Assembly: GCF_947331465.1 (NCBI RefSeq) | Contig: NZ_CAMZOK010000001.1 | Span: 1,612,001-1,676,000, forward strand | Length of the DNA stretch: 64,000 nucleotides | From: Shimia sp. Alg240-R146 | GTDB taxonomy: Bacteria; Pseudomonadota; Alphaproteobacteria; Rhodobacterales; Rhodobacteraceae | Direction: 5' to 3' | Part shown: piece after piece, positions 9,200 through 18,487 of the stretch | Position numbering within the stretch: the first letter of the stretch is position 1 | Layout: every line of letters starts with the position of its first letter | Translations under genes and position numbers: made by a program | Notes under the pieces: generated by a model | Told to the model about the DNA's origin: nothing | The model's input: only the letters and a program-made list of their open reading frames with translations | The model's database searches: none

Positions 9200-9906
9200 G
9201 ACAACCAGCGACGCATGGCCCGTTCAAACACACCGGCAAAGAACGCCAGCAGATCCGCGCCTTGTTGTGGCGTGAACTGATGCGGGTCCTCGGCACCCAT
9301 CACGAGCATGCCGGGCAGGCGGCCCTCGCCGAGGTCAAGCCGCAGGCAAGCTTCGGACCGGATCCAGTCGGCGTCTTCACCATAGACAGCTTCGGCGCCG
9401 GTTTGCAGTTGGCGCAGGGTAATCTGGCGCGCGGGCATAGAGCGCCCGCCAGTCAGGTAGCCGTCAATAAAGCCGGGTTCCGCCACTGAGAGCACATCGC
9501 CCAAGCTTTGGATATTGGCATCCGTGGTGGTGTCCTGTTCGGTTTCCAGCACCAAACGCACGGAGTCGACGCGCAGAATATCGGCAACTTCGCTGCCAAG
9601 TTCGCGTAGGAAACTTTCGAAATCTACGGGATCAAGCATGCGCAGAATGGCGCGGTGCACCTGATTGGTGCCGGCCAGATTGTCATAAGCGGCCGCAATC
9701 ACGCTGCGGTGGGTGTCTTCTAGACGGTCCAGCCGCGCCTCAAGCCGCTCCATGGCGATGCCACGCAGATCGACAATGTTGCCGCCCATGGTTTTTTCAT
9801 TCGCGGCAATCAGCGCGCGCATGAGATCTCGGTCTTCGAGAATCACATCGGGTTGCGAAATGATTTTATCACGCAGGGTGTCGTCAATCTGTGGAGTGCT
9901 GCTCAT
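9196..9906 (-). CDS. DUF484 family protein
   Basis: A 236-residue soluble protein of the DUF484 family, which has a GAF-like fold. The N-terminal helix (FDVI-type start: IISQPDVILEDRDLMRALIAA) and the middle GAF-like region with MLVMGAEDPHQFTPQQGADLLAFFAGVFERAMRRWL fit the family. The gene is translationally coupled to xerC, as in many proteobacteria, but its biochemical role is not established. It diverges from priA; the true priA start at 10096 leaves about 190 bp for both promoters. Confidence 0.88.
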   Translation of the reverse strand: MSSTPQIDDTLRDKIISQPDVILEDRDLMRALIAANEKTMGGNIVDLRGIAMERLEARLDRLEDTHRSVIAAAYDNLAGTNQVHRAILRMLDPVDFESFLRELGSEVADILRVDSVRLVLETEQDTTTDANIQSLGDVLSVAEPGFIDGYLTGGRSMPARQITLRQLQTGAEAVYGEDADWIRSEACLRLDLGEGRLPGMLVMGAEDPHQFTPQQGADLLAFFAGVFERAMRRWLS

Positions 9907-10095
9907 GTCGGTGCCATTTTAGGTCGTTGGCCGCACTTTAGCAGAGCCGCGCCGCGAATGCCGCAACTTTTTTGGCCTCGGTTAATCGGCTTGGCGGAGG
10001 ATCGCTGTCTTGCGTTTGCGGTCCAGATCGCCATGCTTGAAATTCCGCTGGGAATGACGTTTCTGGCGGTTGAAATCAAACCGGATCGAACAGCG

Positions 10096-12303
10096 ATGTC
10101 AGAGCCCGACGCGGGACCAGAATTCTATGAACAAGGCGCGCTGGTGGCGGTTCTGACCACGCAGCCGTTGGATCGTTTTTTGGACTATAAAGCGCCGGAA
10201 GGCGGCTGTTTTCTCGGCGCATTTGTCGAGGTTCCGCTAGGTCCGCGCCGCGTGTTGGGCGTGGTCTGGGGACCAGGGAAGGGCGATTTTGACATTTCAC
10301 GCATTCGGGCGGTGCAGCGTGTGTTGGATGTGGCGCCGATGGGCGCGGATATGCGGCTGTTTCTTGAACGCGCGGCGCAATACACGCTGACGCCGCTGCA
10401 TGCGATGTTGCGGTTGGCGACCCGCGCGCCCGGGCTGAGCGGCCCGCCTTCGATGCGTAAGATCTACCGGTTGGGTGAAGGGGAGCCTGAACGCCAGACC
10501 GATGCGCGACGGCGGGTTTTGGAAACGCTGCGCGATTATGGCGGCCTGAGTTTCACGATGGGTGAGCTGGCAGAGATGGCCGGTGTCACCAATTCGGTGG
10601 TGAAGGGGCTGGTCAAGCAAGGCGTTGTCCGCGAGGAGGACGCGCCGCGCGATGTGCCTTTCATGCGGCTTGATCCGGACTATGGCGGCAAGGCGCTGAC
10701 CGAAGCGCAGGCAGAAGGCGCCGAGGCGCTGCGCGTTGGGGTGCAGTCCGGCACGTATGGCACAACTTTACTGCGGGGCGTCACGGGGTCGGGCAAGACC
10801 GAAGTTTATCTTGAGGCGGTTGCAGAATGTCTGCGCAAAGGACGGCAAGCGCTGGTGTTGTTGCCTGAAATTGCCCTGACCTCTGAGTTTCTGACCCGTG
10901 TAGAAGCGCGGTTCGGAGCCAAGCCTGCCGAATGGCATTCCGGTGTCACGATCACCGAGCGGCGGCGGGCCTGGAAGATGGTCGGACAGGGCGGGGCGCA
11001 GATGGTGATCGGGGCGCGGTCTGCACTTTTCTTGCCATATCGCGATCTGGGGCTGATCGTTGTCGATGAGGAACACGACACGTCTTACAAACAGGAAGAC
11101 GGCGTTCTTTATAACGCCCGCGATATGGCTGTCTTGCGGGCCTCCATGGCCTCAGCACGCGTGGTGCTGGCCTCGGCAACGCCAAGTCTTGAAAGCTGGA
11201 CTAATGCCGAGGCGGGCAAATACGAAAAGCTGGAACTGACGTCGCGCTATGGCGCGGCGGTGTTGCCGGAAATGCGCGCGATTGACATGCGCGTTGAGGA
11301 TTTGCCGCGGGACCGGTGGATTTCGCCAACGCTCAAACGGGCCGTGGACAAGCGGATCGCGGCCGGTGAGCAGGCGCTTTTGTTCATCAACCGGCGTGGC
11401 TATGCGCCAGTAACGATCTGTCGTGCTTGTGGTCATCAGGTTGCTTGTGATCATTGTGATGCGCGCATGGTGGAGCATCGGTTCCTCAAGCGGTTGGTTT
11501 GCCACCAATGCGGCGAAACCAAACCTATGCCGGATGCCTGCCCAAGCTGCGAGGTCGAAGGTAAGTTGGCCCCAGTGGGACCCGGGGTTGAACGATTGGC
11601 CGAAGAAGCCGAAAAGCTTTGGCCAGACGCGCGCCAAGCGGTGTTGTCATCGGACCTATTTGGCTCAGCACGTGCCCTGAAAGAAGGCATTGAAACCATT
11701 GCCAATGGCGGTGCAGATATCATCATCGGAACGCAGTTGGTGGCCAAAGGCCACAATTTCCCGTTGCTCACGTTGGTGGGGGTGATCGACGCTGACCTCG
11801 GTCTGCAGGGCTCTGACCTGCGCGCCGCCGAACGCACATTCCAGTTGATGCGTCAGGTCGCAGGCCGTGCAGGCCGGTCTGAAAAACCCGGCCAGGCCTT
11901 GTTGCAAACCTATCAGCCGGAGCATCCGGTGATCCGCTCAACGCTGGCGGGGGATGAGCTTGGGTTCTGGCGTGCCGAGGCTGATGAGCGCCGCATTGCG
12001 GGTGTGCCGCCGTTTGGGCGCATGGCTGGGATCATCCTGTCCGGCGAAGACGTCACGCAAGTGTTTGATTTGGGCAACGCTCTGGCGCGCAACGCTGGCA
12101 TACTGCGCGCTATAGGGGCAGAGGTTTACGGCCCCGCCCCGGCCCCGATTGCGCGTGTGCGTGGCCGTCACCGCGTGCGCCTTTTGGTCAAAGCCGACAA
12201 AGGCGCGCCCTTGCAGGCAGCCCTTGCGAAATGGGTTGGACAATTCAAACTCAAAGGCGATCTGCGTCTTGCGGTGGATATAGATCCGCAGAGTTTTTAC
12301 TGA
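10096..12303 (+). CDS. priA: Primosomal protein N', replication restart helicase
   Basis: 3'-to-5' superfamily 2 helicase that reloads the replisome at repaired forks; 735 residues from ATG 10096, close to E. coli PriA (732). Longer in-frame starts back to 9853 would read antisense through DUF484 and are unlikely. The N-terminal 3'-DNA-binding domain (FLDYKAPEG..GAFVEVPLGPRRVLGVVWG) is followed by Walker A GVTGSGKTEVYLEA, the DEEHD box and SATPSLES. The zinc-binding insertion has eight cysteines in four pairs (CRACGHQVACDHC, CHQC, CPSC). Helicase motifs V-VI (GTQLVAKGHNFP, QVAGRAGR) are intact. Confidence 0.96.
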   Translation: MSEPDAGPEFYEQGALVAVLTTQPLDRFLDYKAPEGGCFLGAFVEVPLGPRRVLGVVWGPGKGDFDISRIRAVQRVLDVAPMGADMRLFLERAAQYTLTPLHAMLRLATRAPGLSGPPSMRKIYRLGEGEPERQTDARRRVLETLRDYGGLSFTMGELAEMAGVTNSVVKGLVKQGVVREEDAPRDVPFMRLDPDYGGKALTEAQAEGAEALRVGVQSGTYGTTLLRGVTGSGKTEVYLEAVAECLRKGRQALVLLPEIALTSEFLTRVEARFGAKPAEWHSGVTITERRRAWKMVGQGGAQMVIGARSALFLPYRDLGLIVVDEEHDTSYKQEDGVLYNARDMAVLRASMASARVVLASATPSLESWTNAEAGKYEKLELTSRYGAAVLPEMRAIDMRVEDLPRDRWISPTLKRAVDKRIAAGEQALLFINRRGYAPVTICRACGHQVACDHCDARMVEHRFLKRLVCHQCGETKPMPDACPSCEVEGKLAPVGPGVERLAEEAEKLWPDARQAVLSSDLFGSARALKEGIETIANGGADIIIGTQLVAKGHNFPLLTLVGVIDADLGLQGSDLRAAERTFQLMRQVAGRAGRSEKPGQALLQTYQPEHPVIRSTLAGDELGFWRAEADERRIAGVPPFGRMAGIILSGEDVTQVFDLGNALARNAGILRAIGAEVYGPAPAPIARVRGRHRVRLLVKADKGAPLQAALAKWVGQFKLKGDLRLAVDIDPQSFY

Positions 12304-12332
12304 CCTTCCTCTTGCCTCAAATACCCCAGAGC

Positions 12333-12349
12333 GCGAGGCAACGCCTCGC
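12333..12349. repeat. Small palindromic hairpin (possible REP-like element)
   Basis: GCGAGGC-AAC-GCCTCGC is a perfect 7-bp stem with a 3-nt loop after priA, preceded by CTCAAATACCCC. There is no T tract, so it is not an obvious terminator. It resembles in style the hairpin cluster at 50298-50370, which is preceded by AAATATCCCGGGG. Confidence 0.45.
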
Positions 12350-12460
12350 ACCAAACTGACATGTGCGCCAAGGGCGCGCGGCGTGATCGTGCGTCTGCCT
12401 CACAGGCTCTGTGCAAAAATGGCTCTCGCCAAGTCCGTGCCACAGGCGTACACGCGTCTT

Positions 12461-13693
12461 ATGTTTGAAAAGATCTCCCTTGATGATGCGCAAAACCTAC
12501 CGGTCTGGCGTCGGCCGATTGCGCTGTTGGTGTTGATGGCGATTGGCATGCCGGTTGCGTTTAACGTCTGGTCTGCCTTGCTCAATAATTTTGTGATTGA
12601 GGTCGCAGGATTTGACGGCGCTGACATTGGCCTTTTGCACACGGTTCGCGAAATTCCCGGGTTTCTTGCGGTTCTCGTGATCTATCTGCTGTTTTTGTTC
12701 CGCGAACAGACCCTTGGGCTTGTTTCTTTGCTGCTGCTTGGCGTGGCCACGGCGGTGACCGCCTATTTCCCGTCGATGGCGGGCATTTTGATGATCACCA
12801 TGCTCAGCTCGATTGGCTTCCACTATTATGAAACCGTGAACCAGTCGCTACAGTTGCAATGGCTCGACAAAAAGACAGCACCCAAGACGTTGGGCTATTT
12901 GCTTGCGGTTGGCTCGGCGGCGACGCTGGTCGCTTATGGCCTGATTGTTCTCAGCTGGAAGCGGTTCGATCTGAGCTATGAGGTGGTCTATATGGTGGGC
13001 GGCGGTGTCACTGCGGTGATCGCGCTTTACTGTATGTTCGCCTTCCCGCAGTTTGAGAGCCGCACTCCGCAGGCGCGCAAGATGGTGCTCAAGAAGCGCT
13101 ATTGGCTATATTACGCCATGCAGTTCATGGCCGGCGCGCGCCGCCAGATTTTTGTGGTCTTCGCGGGCTTCATGATGGTCGAACGGTTTGGCTTTGATGT
13201 GCACGAAATCACCGCTCTCTATCTGATCAATCTGGTGGCCAACATGGCGTTGGCGCCGCTGTTTGGACACGCGGTGTCGCGGTTCGGGGAACGGCGCACG
13301 CTGATTTTTGAATACGCGGGTCTGGTGATCGTGTTCCTCGCCTACGGCGGCATCTATTTCTTTGGCTGGGGGCTGGTGCTGGCCTGCGTGCTATATGTGA
13401 TCGACCACATGCTGTTCGCGCTGGCCTTGGCGCTCAAGACCTATTTCCAAAAGATTGCGGACCCTGAAGACATCGCGCCCACGGCGGCCGTTGCATTTAC
13501 AATCAACCATATCGCGGCGGTGTTCCTGCCGGTTTTGTTGGGCCTTTTGTGGCTGGTGTCGCCGGGTGCAGTTTTTGCCTTGGCAGCGGTTATGGCGGGA
13601 ATCTCACTGTTCCTCGCGACGTTGATCCCACGCCACCCGGAAAAGGGAAATGAGACCCGACTGGTGCGCTATTCGCCAACACCCGCGGAATAG
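12461..13693 (+). CDS. MFS transporter
   Basis: Integral membrane protein of about 410 residues with some twelve hydrophobic segments and the general layout of a major facilitator. Recognisable features are the N-terminal helix LVLMAIGMPVAFNVWSALL, basic inter-helix loops (QARKMVLKKRYWLYYAMQFMAGARR) and a half-molecule repeat in which the second half has ALAPLFGHAVSRFGERRTL, a motif-A-like loop. Substrate unknown. The frame is open from 12383, but ATG 12461 gives a conventional start (MFEKISLDDA); ATG 12419 is possible. It ends 3 nt before the MATE gene, suggesting co-transcription of two exporters. Confidence 0.82.
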   Translation: MFEKISLDDAQNLPVWRRPIALLVLMAIGMPVAFNVWSALLNNFVIEVAGFDGADIGLLHTVREIPGFLAVLVIYLLFLFREQTLGLVSLLLLGVATAVTAYFPSMAGILMITMLSSIGFHYYETVNQSLQLQWLDKKTAPKTLGYLLAVGSAATLVAYGLIVLSWKRFDLSYEVVYMVGGGVTAVIALYCMFAFPQFESRTPQARKMVLKKRYWLYYAMQFMAGARRQIFVVFAGFMMVERFGFDVHEITALYLINLVANMALAPLFGHAVSRFGERRTLIFEYAGLVIVFLAYGGIYFFGWGLVLACVLYVIDHMLFALALALKTYFQKIADPEDIAPTAAVAFTINHIAAVFLPVLLGLLWLVSPGAVFALAAVMAGISLFLATLIPRHPEKGNETRLVRYSPTPAE

Positions 13694-13696
13694 CGG

Positions 13697-15064
13697 ATGC
13701 AGGCGCGGGGCAGATTTCTGGACGGCTCCACCATGGGGCATGTGGTGCGCATGACGCTCACGGGTGCTGCGGGCATTACATTTGTTTTTCTGGTTGATCT
13801 GGCAAATCTGTTCTGGCTGTCCCAATTCGGCGACCCCAAGATGGTCGCCGCCATGGGGTTTGCGTTTGCGATCCAGTTCTTTTCGGTTTCAAGCGGCATC
13901 GGGTTGATGATTGCCACCACGGCGCTGGTGTCGCGGCGCATAGGCATGGGGGAACGATCCCGCGCGCGCGAAGACGCAACAGCGTCGATGCTGATCACAG
14001 TCGGATTTCAGGCGCTGGCGGGGGCTTTGATCGTCGCCTTTCGCTATCCGTTGCTGGAATTGGTCGGGGCCGAGGGCGAGACGTTGCAATATGCCGCGCG
14101 GTATTTGTTGATCACCATCCCGTCGCTGTCGGTCATGGCCGTTGGCCTTGTGGGCACAGCTGTGTTGCGGGCCGAGGGTGACGGGAAGCGGGCCATGTTT
14201 GTCACGCTCACGTCTGGCACGATCTCGATGGCGGTGGATCCCTTTCTGATCCTGTACCTTGGTTGGGGTATTGACGGTGCGGCATGGGCCTTGGTGCTGT
14301 CGCGCGTGGTGCTGGCGATCATGGCGCTGCGGTTTGCGATTGGCACACACAACCTTTTGGCGCGGCCCGCGCTTTGGGCTGTGCGGAGATTGGCCGGTCC
14401 GTTTTTTGCCGTGGCCTTGCCTGCGATGTTGACGCAACTGGCCGCGCCTTTTGGCAACTACCTTCTGACCGGCGTGATTGCCGGATTTGGCGACAGCGCC
14501 GTTGCGGGCTGGGCGGTGATGAACCGGCTGACGGTTGTGGCCTTTGGCGGCATCTTTTCGCTGTCCGGTGCAATTGGTGGTATCTTTGGACAGAACTATG
14601 GCGCCAAGCAATATGACCGCTTGCGCAGCACCTTTCGCGACGCGTTGGTGTTTTCCATGGGATATACGCTTGTGGCATGGATCCTTTTGGCGAGCACGGC
14701 GGGATTTGTGATTGAGGGCTTCGGGTTGGATGGCAAAGGCGGCGAGGTCTATCGTGCGTTTGCCTATGTCGGGGCTGGGGGCTTTCTGCTGGTTGGCGCG
14801 CTGTTTGTGTCAAACGCAACATTTAACAATCTTGGCAAACCTGGCCGGTCCACTGTGATCAACTGGTTGCGCGACGGGGTTTTGATCCTGCCGGCGGCGA
14901 TGCTGGGCGCGGCGTGGTATGCGGCGCCCGGGGTTGTCTATGGCCAGACCGTAGTAGGTGTCGTCGTCGGTGTGTTGGCGGCGCTATGGAGCGGGCTGTT
15001 TTTGCGCAGTTTCGGCGAAGGCATCGAGGCCAGCGAACTTGACGCTGCATCTGAGAGCGCCTAA
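13697..15064 (+). CDS. MATE family efflux transporter
   Basis: Multidrug and toxin extrusion family protein of 455 residues with about twelve membrane spans in two homologous halves. Family-like features include the first-helix region ending in NLFWLSQFGDPKMVAAMGFAFAIQF, the TALVSRRIGMG loop after helix 2, and FGDSAVAGWAVMNRLTV with GAIGGIFGQNYGAKQYDR in the second half. It would exchange cationic drugs for H+ or Na+. ATG 13697 sits 3 nt after the MFS stop. Subfamily (NorM or DinF-like) is not certain. Confidence 0.88.
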   Translation: MQARGRFLDGSTMGHVVRMTLTGAAGITFVFLVDLANLFWLSQFGDPKMVAAMGFAFAIQFFSVSSGIGLMIATTALVSRRIGMGERSRAREDATASMLITVGFQALAGALIVAFRYPLLELVGAEGETLQYAARYLLITIPSLSVMAVGLVGTAVLRAEGDGKRAMFVTLTSGTISMAVDPFLILYLGWGIDGAAWALVLSRVVLAIMALRFAIGTHNLLARPALWAVRRLAGPFFAVALPAMLTQLAAPFGNYLLTGVIAGFGDSAVAGWAVMNRLTVVAFGGIFSLSGAIGGIFGQNYGAKQYDRLRSTFRDALVFSMGYTLVAWILLASTAGFVIEGFGLDGKGGEVYRAFAYVGAGGFLLVGALFVSNATFNNLGKPGRSTVINWLRDGVLILPAAMLGAAWYAAPGVVYGQTVVGVVVGVLAALWSGLFLRSFGEGIEASELDAASESA

Positions 15065-15094
15065 GCGCAGCGCAGCGACATTTGGAGAGCTGTC

Positions 15095-15964
15095 ATGCCC
15101 ACATTCACCGCATTAACCACATTGCCCGGCAAAGATCAGGCCGACAAGCTTGGCGACGCCATGGAGCGGCTGATGCCGGAACCCACTGGTGTGGGGGTTT
15201 TTGAAATCGAGGACGGCTCTGGTCTTTGGGAAATCGGTGGCTATTTCGTGGAAAGCCCCGATGAGGCCGGTCTGGCGGTTTTGGCGGCGGCTTTTGGTGC
15301 GAAACCGTTTGTGGTCAGCGAATTGCCTGAAACGGACTGGGTCGCGCATGTGAAACGCGAGTTGGCGCCGGTGGAGGCCGGGCGGTTCTTTGTTTATGGC
15401 AGCCATGACGCGGATCAGGTGCCAGAAGGGTCCGAACCGCTGTTGATTGAAGCGGCGATGGCTTTTGGCACCGGTCACCACGGCACAACGCTAGGCTGCC
15501 TCAAAGCGCTGGATCGGCTGGCAAACGCAGGGTTCGTTGGCAAGAACGTTGTAGACATCGGGTGCGGCACCGCGGTTCTGGCGATGGGTGCGGCACGGAT
15601 CTGGCCTGATGTGGTTCTGGCAAGTGACATTGATGAGGTCGCCGTTGAGGTGGCTGAAGCCAACGTGAAGGCAAATGCGATGGAGGGGCGGGTTGTCTGC
15701 CTTGAAGCTGCGGGATTTGGCCATCCGGACCTGGCGGCCAAAGCGCCATACGATCTGGTGTTCGCAAATATCCTGAAGGCGCCGTTGATTGATCTGGCGC
15801 AGGACATGGGCGGCAATATCTCGGCGCAGGGTCACGCCATCCTGTCAGGCATCCTGAACGAGCAAGCCGATGATGTGGTCGCGGCTTATGACGCATCCGG
15901 GTTTGACGTGCACACCCGTGAAGAAGTCGGGGAATGGACGACGTTAACCTTAACAAGACGCTGA
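15095..15964 (+). CDS. prmA: Ribosomal protein L11 methyltransferase
   Basis: SAM-dependent methyltransferase of 289 residues acting on L11. The N-terminal substrate-recognition domain (LWEIGGYFVESPDEAGLAVLA) is followed by the PrmA signature EAAMAFGTGHHGTTLGCL, the SAM motif VVDIGCGTAVLAMGA, and the catalytic N-P-like motif here as FANILKAPLIDLA. The C-terminus (GEWTTLTLTRR) is family-typical. ATG 15095 has GGAGA at 15084-15088. It follows the MATE gene by 30 nt and is closed by a strong terminator. Confidence 0.94.
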   Translation: MPTFTALTTLPGKDQADKLGDAMERLMPEPTGVGVFEIEDGSGLWEIGGYFVESPDEAGLAVLAAAFGAKPFVVSELPETDWVAHVKRELAPVEAGRFFVYGSHDADQVPEGSEPLLIEAAMAFGTGHHGTTLGCLKALDRLANAGFVGKNVVDIGCGTAVLAMGAARIWPDVVLASDIDEVAVEVAEANVKANAMEGRVVCLEAAGFGHPDLAAKAPYDLVFANILKAPLIDLAQDMGGNISAQGHAILSGILNEQADDVVAAYDASGFDVHTREEVGEWTTLTLTRR

Positions 15965-16005
15965 CAAGTGTTCGTTTAACGTCATCTTAAGACTTGATGA
16001 GAATC

Positions 16006-16029
16006 GGGCAGCTTCGGCTGCCCTTTTTT
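16006..16029 (+). terminator. Rho-independent terminator of prmA
   Basis: Stem GGGCAGC (16006-16012) / GCTGCCC (16017-16023) with a stable TTCG tetraloop and six T residues (16024-16029). A textbook terminator 42 nt after the prmA stop. Confidence 0.95.
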
Positions 16030-16232
16030 GTGGTTGTCGTAACGGTATTGTTGGGTAAGTCTGAACAGTAAGTGAGTGGCCAAAAGACTGTTTCCTAGCG
16101 GTCCAAAAGAATGGGGCATTCTCGCCAGATTTGTCCCGATTTTGCCGTATTTTCGGCTACTTGCCTTACTTTCGCCACATTTCGGCACGAATTTGAACTT
16201 GTTTGGTGGGGGCCAAACGCAGAGCTAGTGCC

Positions 16233-16580
16233 ATGAGTGAATCCTACGCAGAATTTCACGACCGTCTTGCCAAGATTTATCGTCAGCAAGCAAAGACCGG
16301 CCGCCTTGGGCGCAAATCCGTGGCGATTGACCGCAATGGGTATGTGATCGTCAAAGGTAAGGCGAACCGTCGCAGTTTTCCCTGGACAGGTTTGATGATG
16401 GTTGTGGTGGCATTCTTTGCTATCAAAGGCGTAATGATCGCTCAGTTTGGTCCCGATTTTTACTCACAGAACGTCGCACGGATGGCGGATGCCTCTGTTG
16501 CTGAGCAGGCGGCGGCCTGGACAATGAGCCCGGATCCTGTGAGCCGTTGGGTCGCGTTGCAGCTCAAATCCGTGTTCTGA
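16233..16580 (+). CDS. Conserved hypothetical protein with one transmembrane segment
   Basis: A 115-residue protein of unknown function. It begins with a soluble basic region (SYAEFHDRLAKIYRQQAKTG then KSVAIDRNGYVIVKG), has one membrane segment (PWTGLMMVVVAFFAIKGVMIA, about residues 50-70), and ends with a helix-rich tail (AEQAAAWTMSPDPVSRWVAL). Topology suggests a single-pass inner-membrane protein with the N-terminus inside. ATG 16233 is chosen; a TTG at 16203 would add ten residues. Stand-alone gene between two terminators. I do not recognise a named family. Confidence 0.7.
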   Translation: MSESYAEFHDRLAKIYRQQAKTGRLGRKSVAIDRNGYVIVKGKANRRSFPWTGLMMVVVAFFAIKGVMIAQFGPDFYSQNVARMADASVAEQAAAWTMSPDPVSRWVALQLKSVF

Positions 16581-16617
16581 AACACAAAAGAATTCGCTGA
16601 TCCCTCCAAGATCGCAC

Positions 16618-16653
16618 AAAACAGCCCCGGGTCTCTCTCCCCGGGGCTGTTTT
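16618..16653. terminator. Bidirectional terminator between the hypothetical gene and DUF1127 gene
   Basis: A 14-bp perfect stem AAAACAGCCCCGGG (16618-16631) / CCCGGGGCTGTTTT (16640-16653) with an 8-nt loop. The A/T ends supply a T tract on either strand, so it can terminate the plus-strand gene and the converging DUF1127 gene. Confidence 0.9.
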
Positions 16654-16751
16654 GTAATTGGCGTCTGGGTGGCAGACAAAGAAAAACCGTGGTGCGGCGC
16701 ACCACGGCTTCCAAAGCGGTCTTTAGGTTGCCTTGCGGCAGACGTCTTCGA

Positions 16752-16940
16752 TCAGCGGATCGAGAAAATGTCGTCGCGGGACAGGCCGATGTCTGTCAGT
16801 TCGCGGTCGCTGAGCTGGCTCAGGGCATTGCGTGTCAGACGCGCGTCGTTCCAAGCAGCAACTGCGGCGACTGTGGAGGAGACAAACTGGCCAAAATGGC
16901 CAAGTGTTGCGGTGTTTGCAGTGTTATCAATCGAGGCCAT
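16752..16940 (-). CDS. DUF1127 small protein (YjiS-like)
   Basis: A 62-residue protein ending in the DUF1127 signature (RNALSQLSDRELTDIGLSR followed by DDI). DUF1127 domains are small Arg-rich helical modules; in Rhodobacter relatives such proteins have been linked to RNA binding and stress-related RNA turnover, which is family knowledge and not shown here. The start ATG (16940 on the minus strand) has an AAGGA ribosome site about 9 nt upstream. Transcribed divergently from ruvC across a 333-bp gap. Confidence 0.9.
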   Translation of the reverse strand: MASIDNTANTATLGHFGQFVSSTVAAVAAWNDARLTRNALSQLSDRELTDIGLSRDDIFSIR

Positions 16941-17273
16941 TTTCCGAATTCCTTTTGTTGGTGTTGCGTGGTCCGCGTTGTGATGAGCGGCAAATAGGGA
17001 TCAGAGCCGAACAAGACAAGCAGCATTTTTCACATAGGAGAGATGCAATTTCTGCATAGGTGGAAAACCGCCGATCTGCCTTAAAAATATAGCCAAAAAC
17101 GACCCACCAAAGAGTCGTTTTTAGAACGCAAAACGGATGTGGATGTCGCATTTTGTCGTCCGCCGCGGTTTGGGTGTCGCAAAAGGGATATGCGCGAATG
17201 TCTTGGTGTTTGTTCTCGTTTCGTGCTACTGCAGAAAAAAATATGAAAAACTTTGTGGCAGTGGGGCAAAAAG
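16941..17273. other. Divergent intergenic region DUF1127/ruvC with internal hairpin
   Basis: No gene of credible quality is visible in these 333 bases, though several short frames are open. The DUF1127 ribosome site is at the left edge. A hairpin with A/T flanks lies in the middle at 17095-17122. No convincing -35/-10 pair was assigned. Confidence 0.5.
17095..17122. terminator. Hairpin with A/T tract inside a divergent promoter region
   Basis: AAAAACGAC (17095-17103) pairs perfectly with GTCGTTTTT (17114-17122) around a 10-nt loop. It looks like a bidirectional terminator, but sits between two divergent genes, where a terminator of a mRNA is not expected. It could end a small RNA or act as an attenuator in a leader. 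Confidence 0.45.
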
Positions 17274-17780
17274 ATGCGGGTTTTGGGAATCGATCCGGGG
17301 TTGCGTAACATGGGTTGGGGCGTGATTGACGCGAATGGTAGCCGGCTTAGTCATGTAGCAAACGGGATTTGTCATTCGGTTGGGCAGGAATTGGCGGTGC
17401 GGTTGTTGTCGCTACACACCCAATTGACCGACGTAATTGAACAGTTTCAGCCAGATCACGCGGCCATCGAGCAGACCTTTGTCAACAAAGACGGGGCTGG
17501 CACACTGAAACTTGGTCAAGCGCGCGGTGTTGCGCTGCTGGTGCCTGCGCAGGCCGGACTGGTGATCGGAGAATATGCGCCTAACAAGGTGAAGAAGACC
17601 GTAGTTGGCGTTGGCCATGCAGAAAAGCATCAGGTGGAACATATGGTGAAGCTGCAATTGCCAGGCGTGAGCATCAACGGGCCGGATGCGGCGGATGCTT
17701 TGGCGATCGCGATTTGCCACGCGCATTATGCGAAGGCGGGCGCGGGATATGAAGCGGCGTTGAAGAGGGCTTCGGCATGA
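17274..17780 (+). CDS. ruvC: Crossover junction endodeoxyribonuclease RuvC
   Basis: Holliday-junction resolvase, 168 residues from ATG 17274. All four acidic active-site residues known from E. coli fall at the same positions: Asp7 (MRVLGIDPG), Glu66 ([10 protein letters not shown]), Asp138 and Asp141 (GPDAADALA). RNase H-like fold; acts as a dimer that cuts symmetric strands at junctions held by RuvAB. The open frame begins at 17253, but ATG 17274 gives the canonical N-terminus. Its TGA overlaps ruvA's ATG, starting a ruvCAB operon. Confidence 0.97.
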   Translation: MRVLGIDPGLRNMGWGVIDANGSRLSHVANGICHSVGQELAVRLLSLHTQLTDVIEQFQPDHAAIEQTFVNKDGAGTLKLGQARGVALLVPAQAGLVIGEYAPNKVKKTVVGVGHAEKHQVEHMVKLQLPGVSINGPDAADALAIAICHAHYAKAGAGYEAALKRASA

Positions 17781-18484
17781 TTGGCAAGATTTCCGGCATC
17801 GTGGAGTACCGTACAACGGATCACGTTCTGATCGACGTGCGTGGCGTGGGCTATGTTGTCTATTGCTCTGATCGCGTATTGGCGGCGCTGCCAAGCAAGG
17901 GCGAGGCGGTTGCGCTGTATACCGACTTGTTGGTGCGCGAAGATTTGCTGCAACTCTTTGGGTTCACGACGCTATTGGAGAAAGAGTGGCACCGCTTGCT
18001 GATGAGTGTTCAAGGCATAGGCGCCAAGGCATCGTTGGCCATTTTGGGCACCTTGGGCGCCGAAGGCGTTGGTCGGGCAATCGCGTTAAGCGATGTCACG
18101 GCGATCAAGGCGGCAAAAGGTATAGGGCCAAAAACCGCGCAGCGGGTAGTGATCGAGCTAAAGGACAAAGCGCCGGAGATTATGGCGTTGGCGGGAAGTT
18201 TGGCGGATGCCATGGGAGAGACCCCTGCGGCGCCGGCGTCTGAGGACGTGATTGACGAAGGCGACGGAGCGCCGGCGAAGGTGAGGCCGGGCGCGGTTGC
18301 CAGCGGGGCTGCCGCGCAAGCTGCGGCGAGCGTTCAGGCGGACGCTTTGTCAGCATTGGGTAATCTGGGCTATGGCCCGTCTGACGCAGCGCAGGCAGTG
18401 GCGCAGGTGTCCGGAGAAAATAGCGAGGCAGACGCTGCCACGCTGATCCGGCTGGCGCTTAAGCTGTTGGCGCCTAAGGGGTAA
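17777..18484 (+). CDS. ruvA: Holliday junction branch migration protein RuvA
   Basis: Junction-binding subunit, 235 residues. Domain I OB fold ([29 protein letters not shown], abbreviated as MIGKISG..GVGY), domain II with two helix-hairpin-helix motifs ([14 protein letters not shown] and [16 protein letters not shown]), then a long acidic/Ala-rich linker and domain III ([24 protein letters not shown]) that contacts RuvB. The linker, about 60 residues, makes the protein longer than E. coli RuvA (203), as is common in alphaproteobacteria. Overlaps ruvC by 4 nt and precedes ruvB by 3 nt. Confidence 0.97.
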   Translation: MIGKISGIVEYRTTDHVLIDVRGVGYVVYCSDRVLAALPSKGEAVALYTDLLVREDLLQLFGFTTLLEKEWHRLLMSVQGIGAKASLAILGTLGAEGVGRAIALSDVTAIKAAKGIGPKTAQRVVIELKDKAPEIMALAGSLADAMGETPAAPASEDVIDEGDGAPAKVRPGAVASGAAAQAAASVQADALSALGNLGYGPSDAAQAVAQVSGENSEADAATLIRLALKLLAPKG

Positions 18485-18487
18485 ATC

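Noticed and set aside
9853..10095. In-frame extension of priA starting at 9853
   Set aside because: It overlaps the divergent DUF484 start antisense and lacks family similarity; ATG 10096 gives a normal PriA length.
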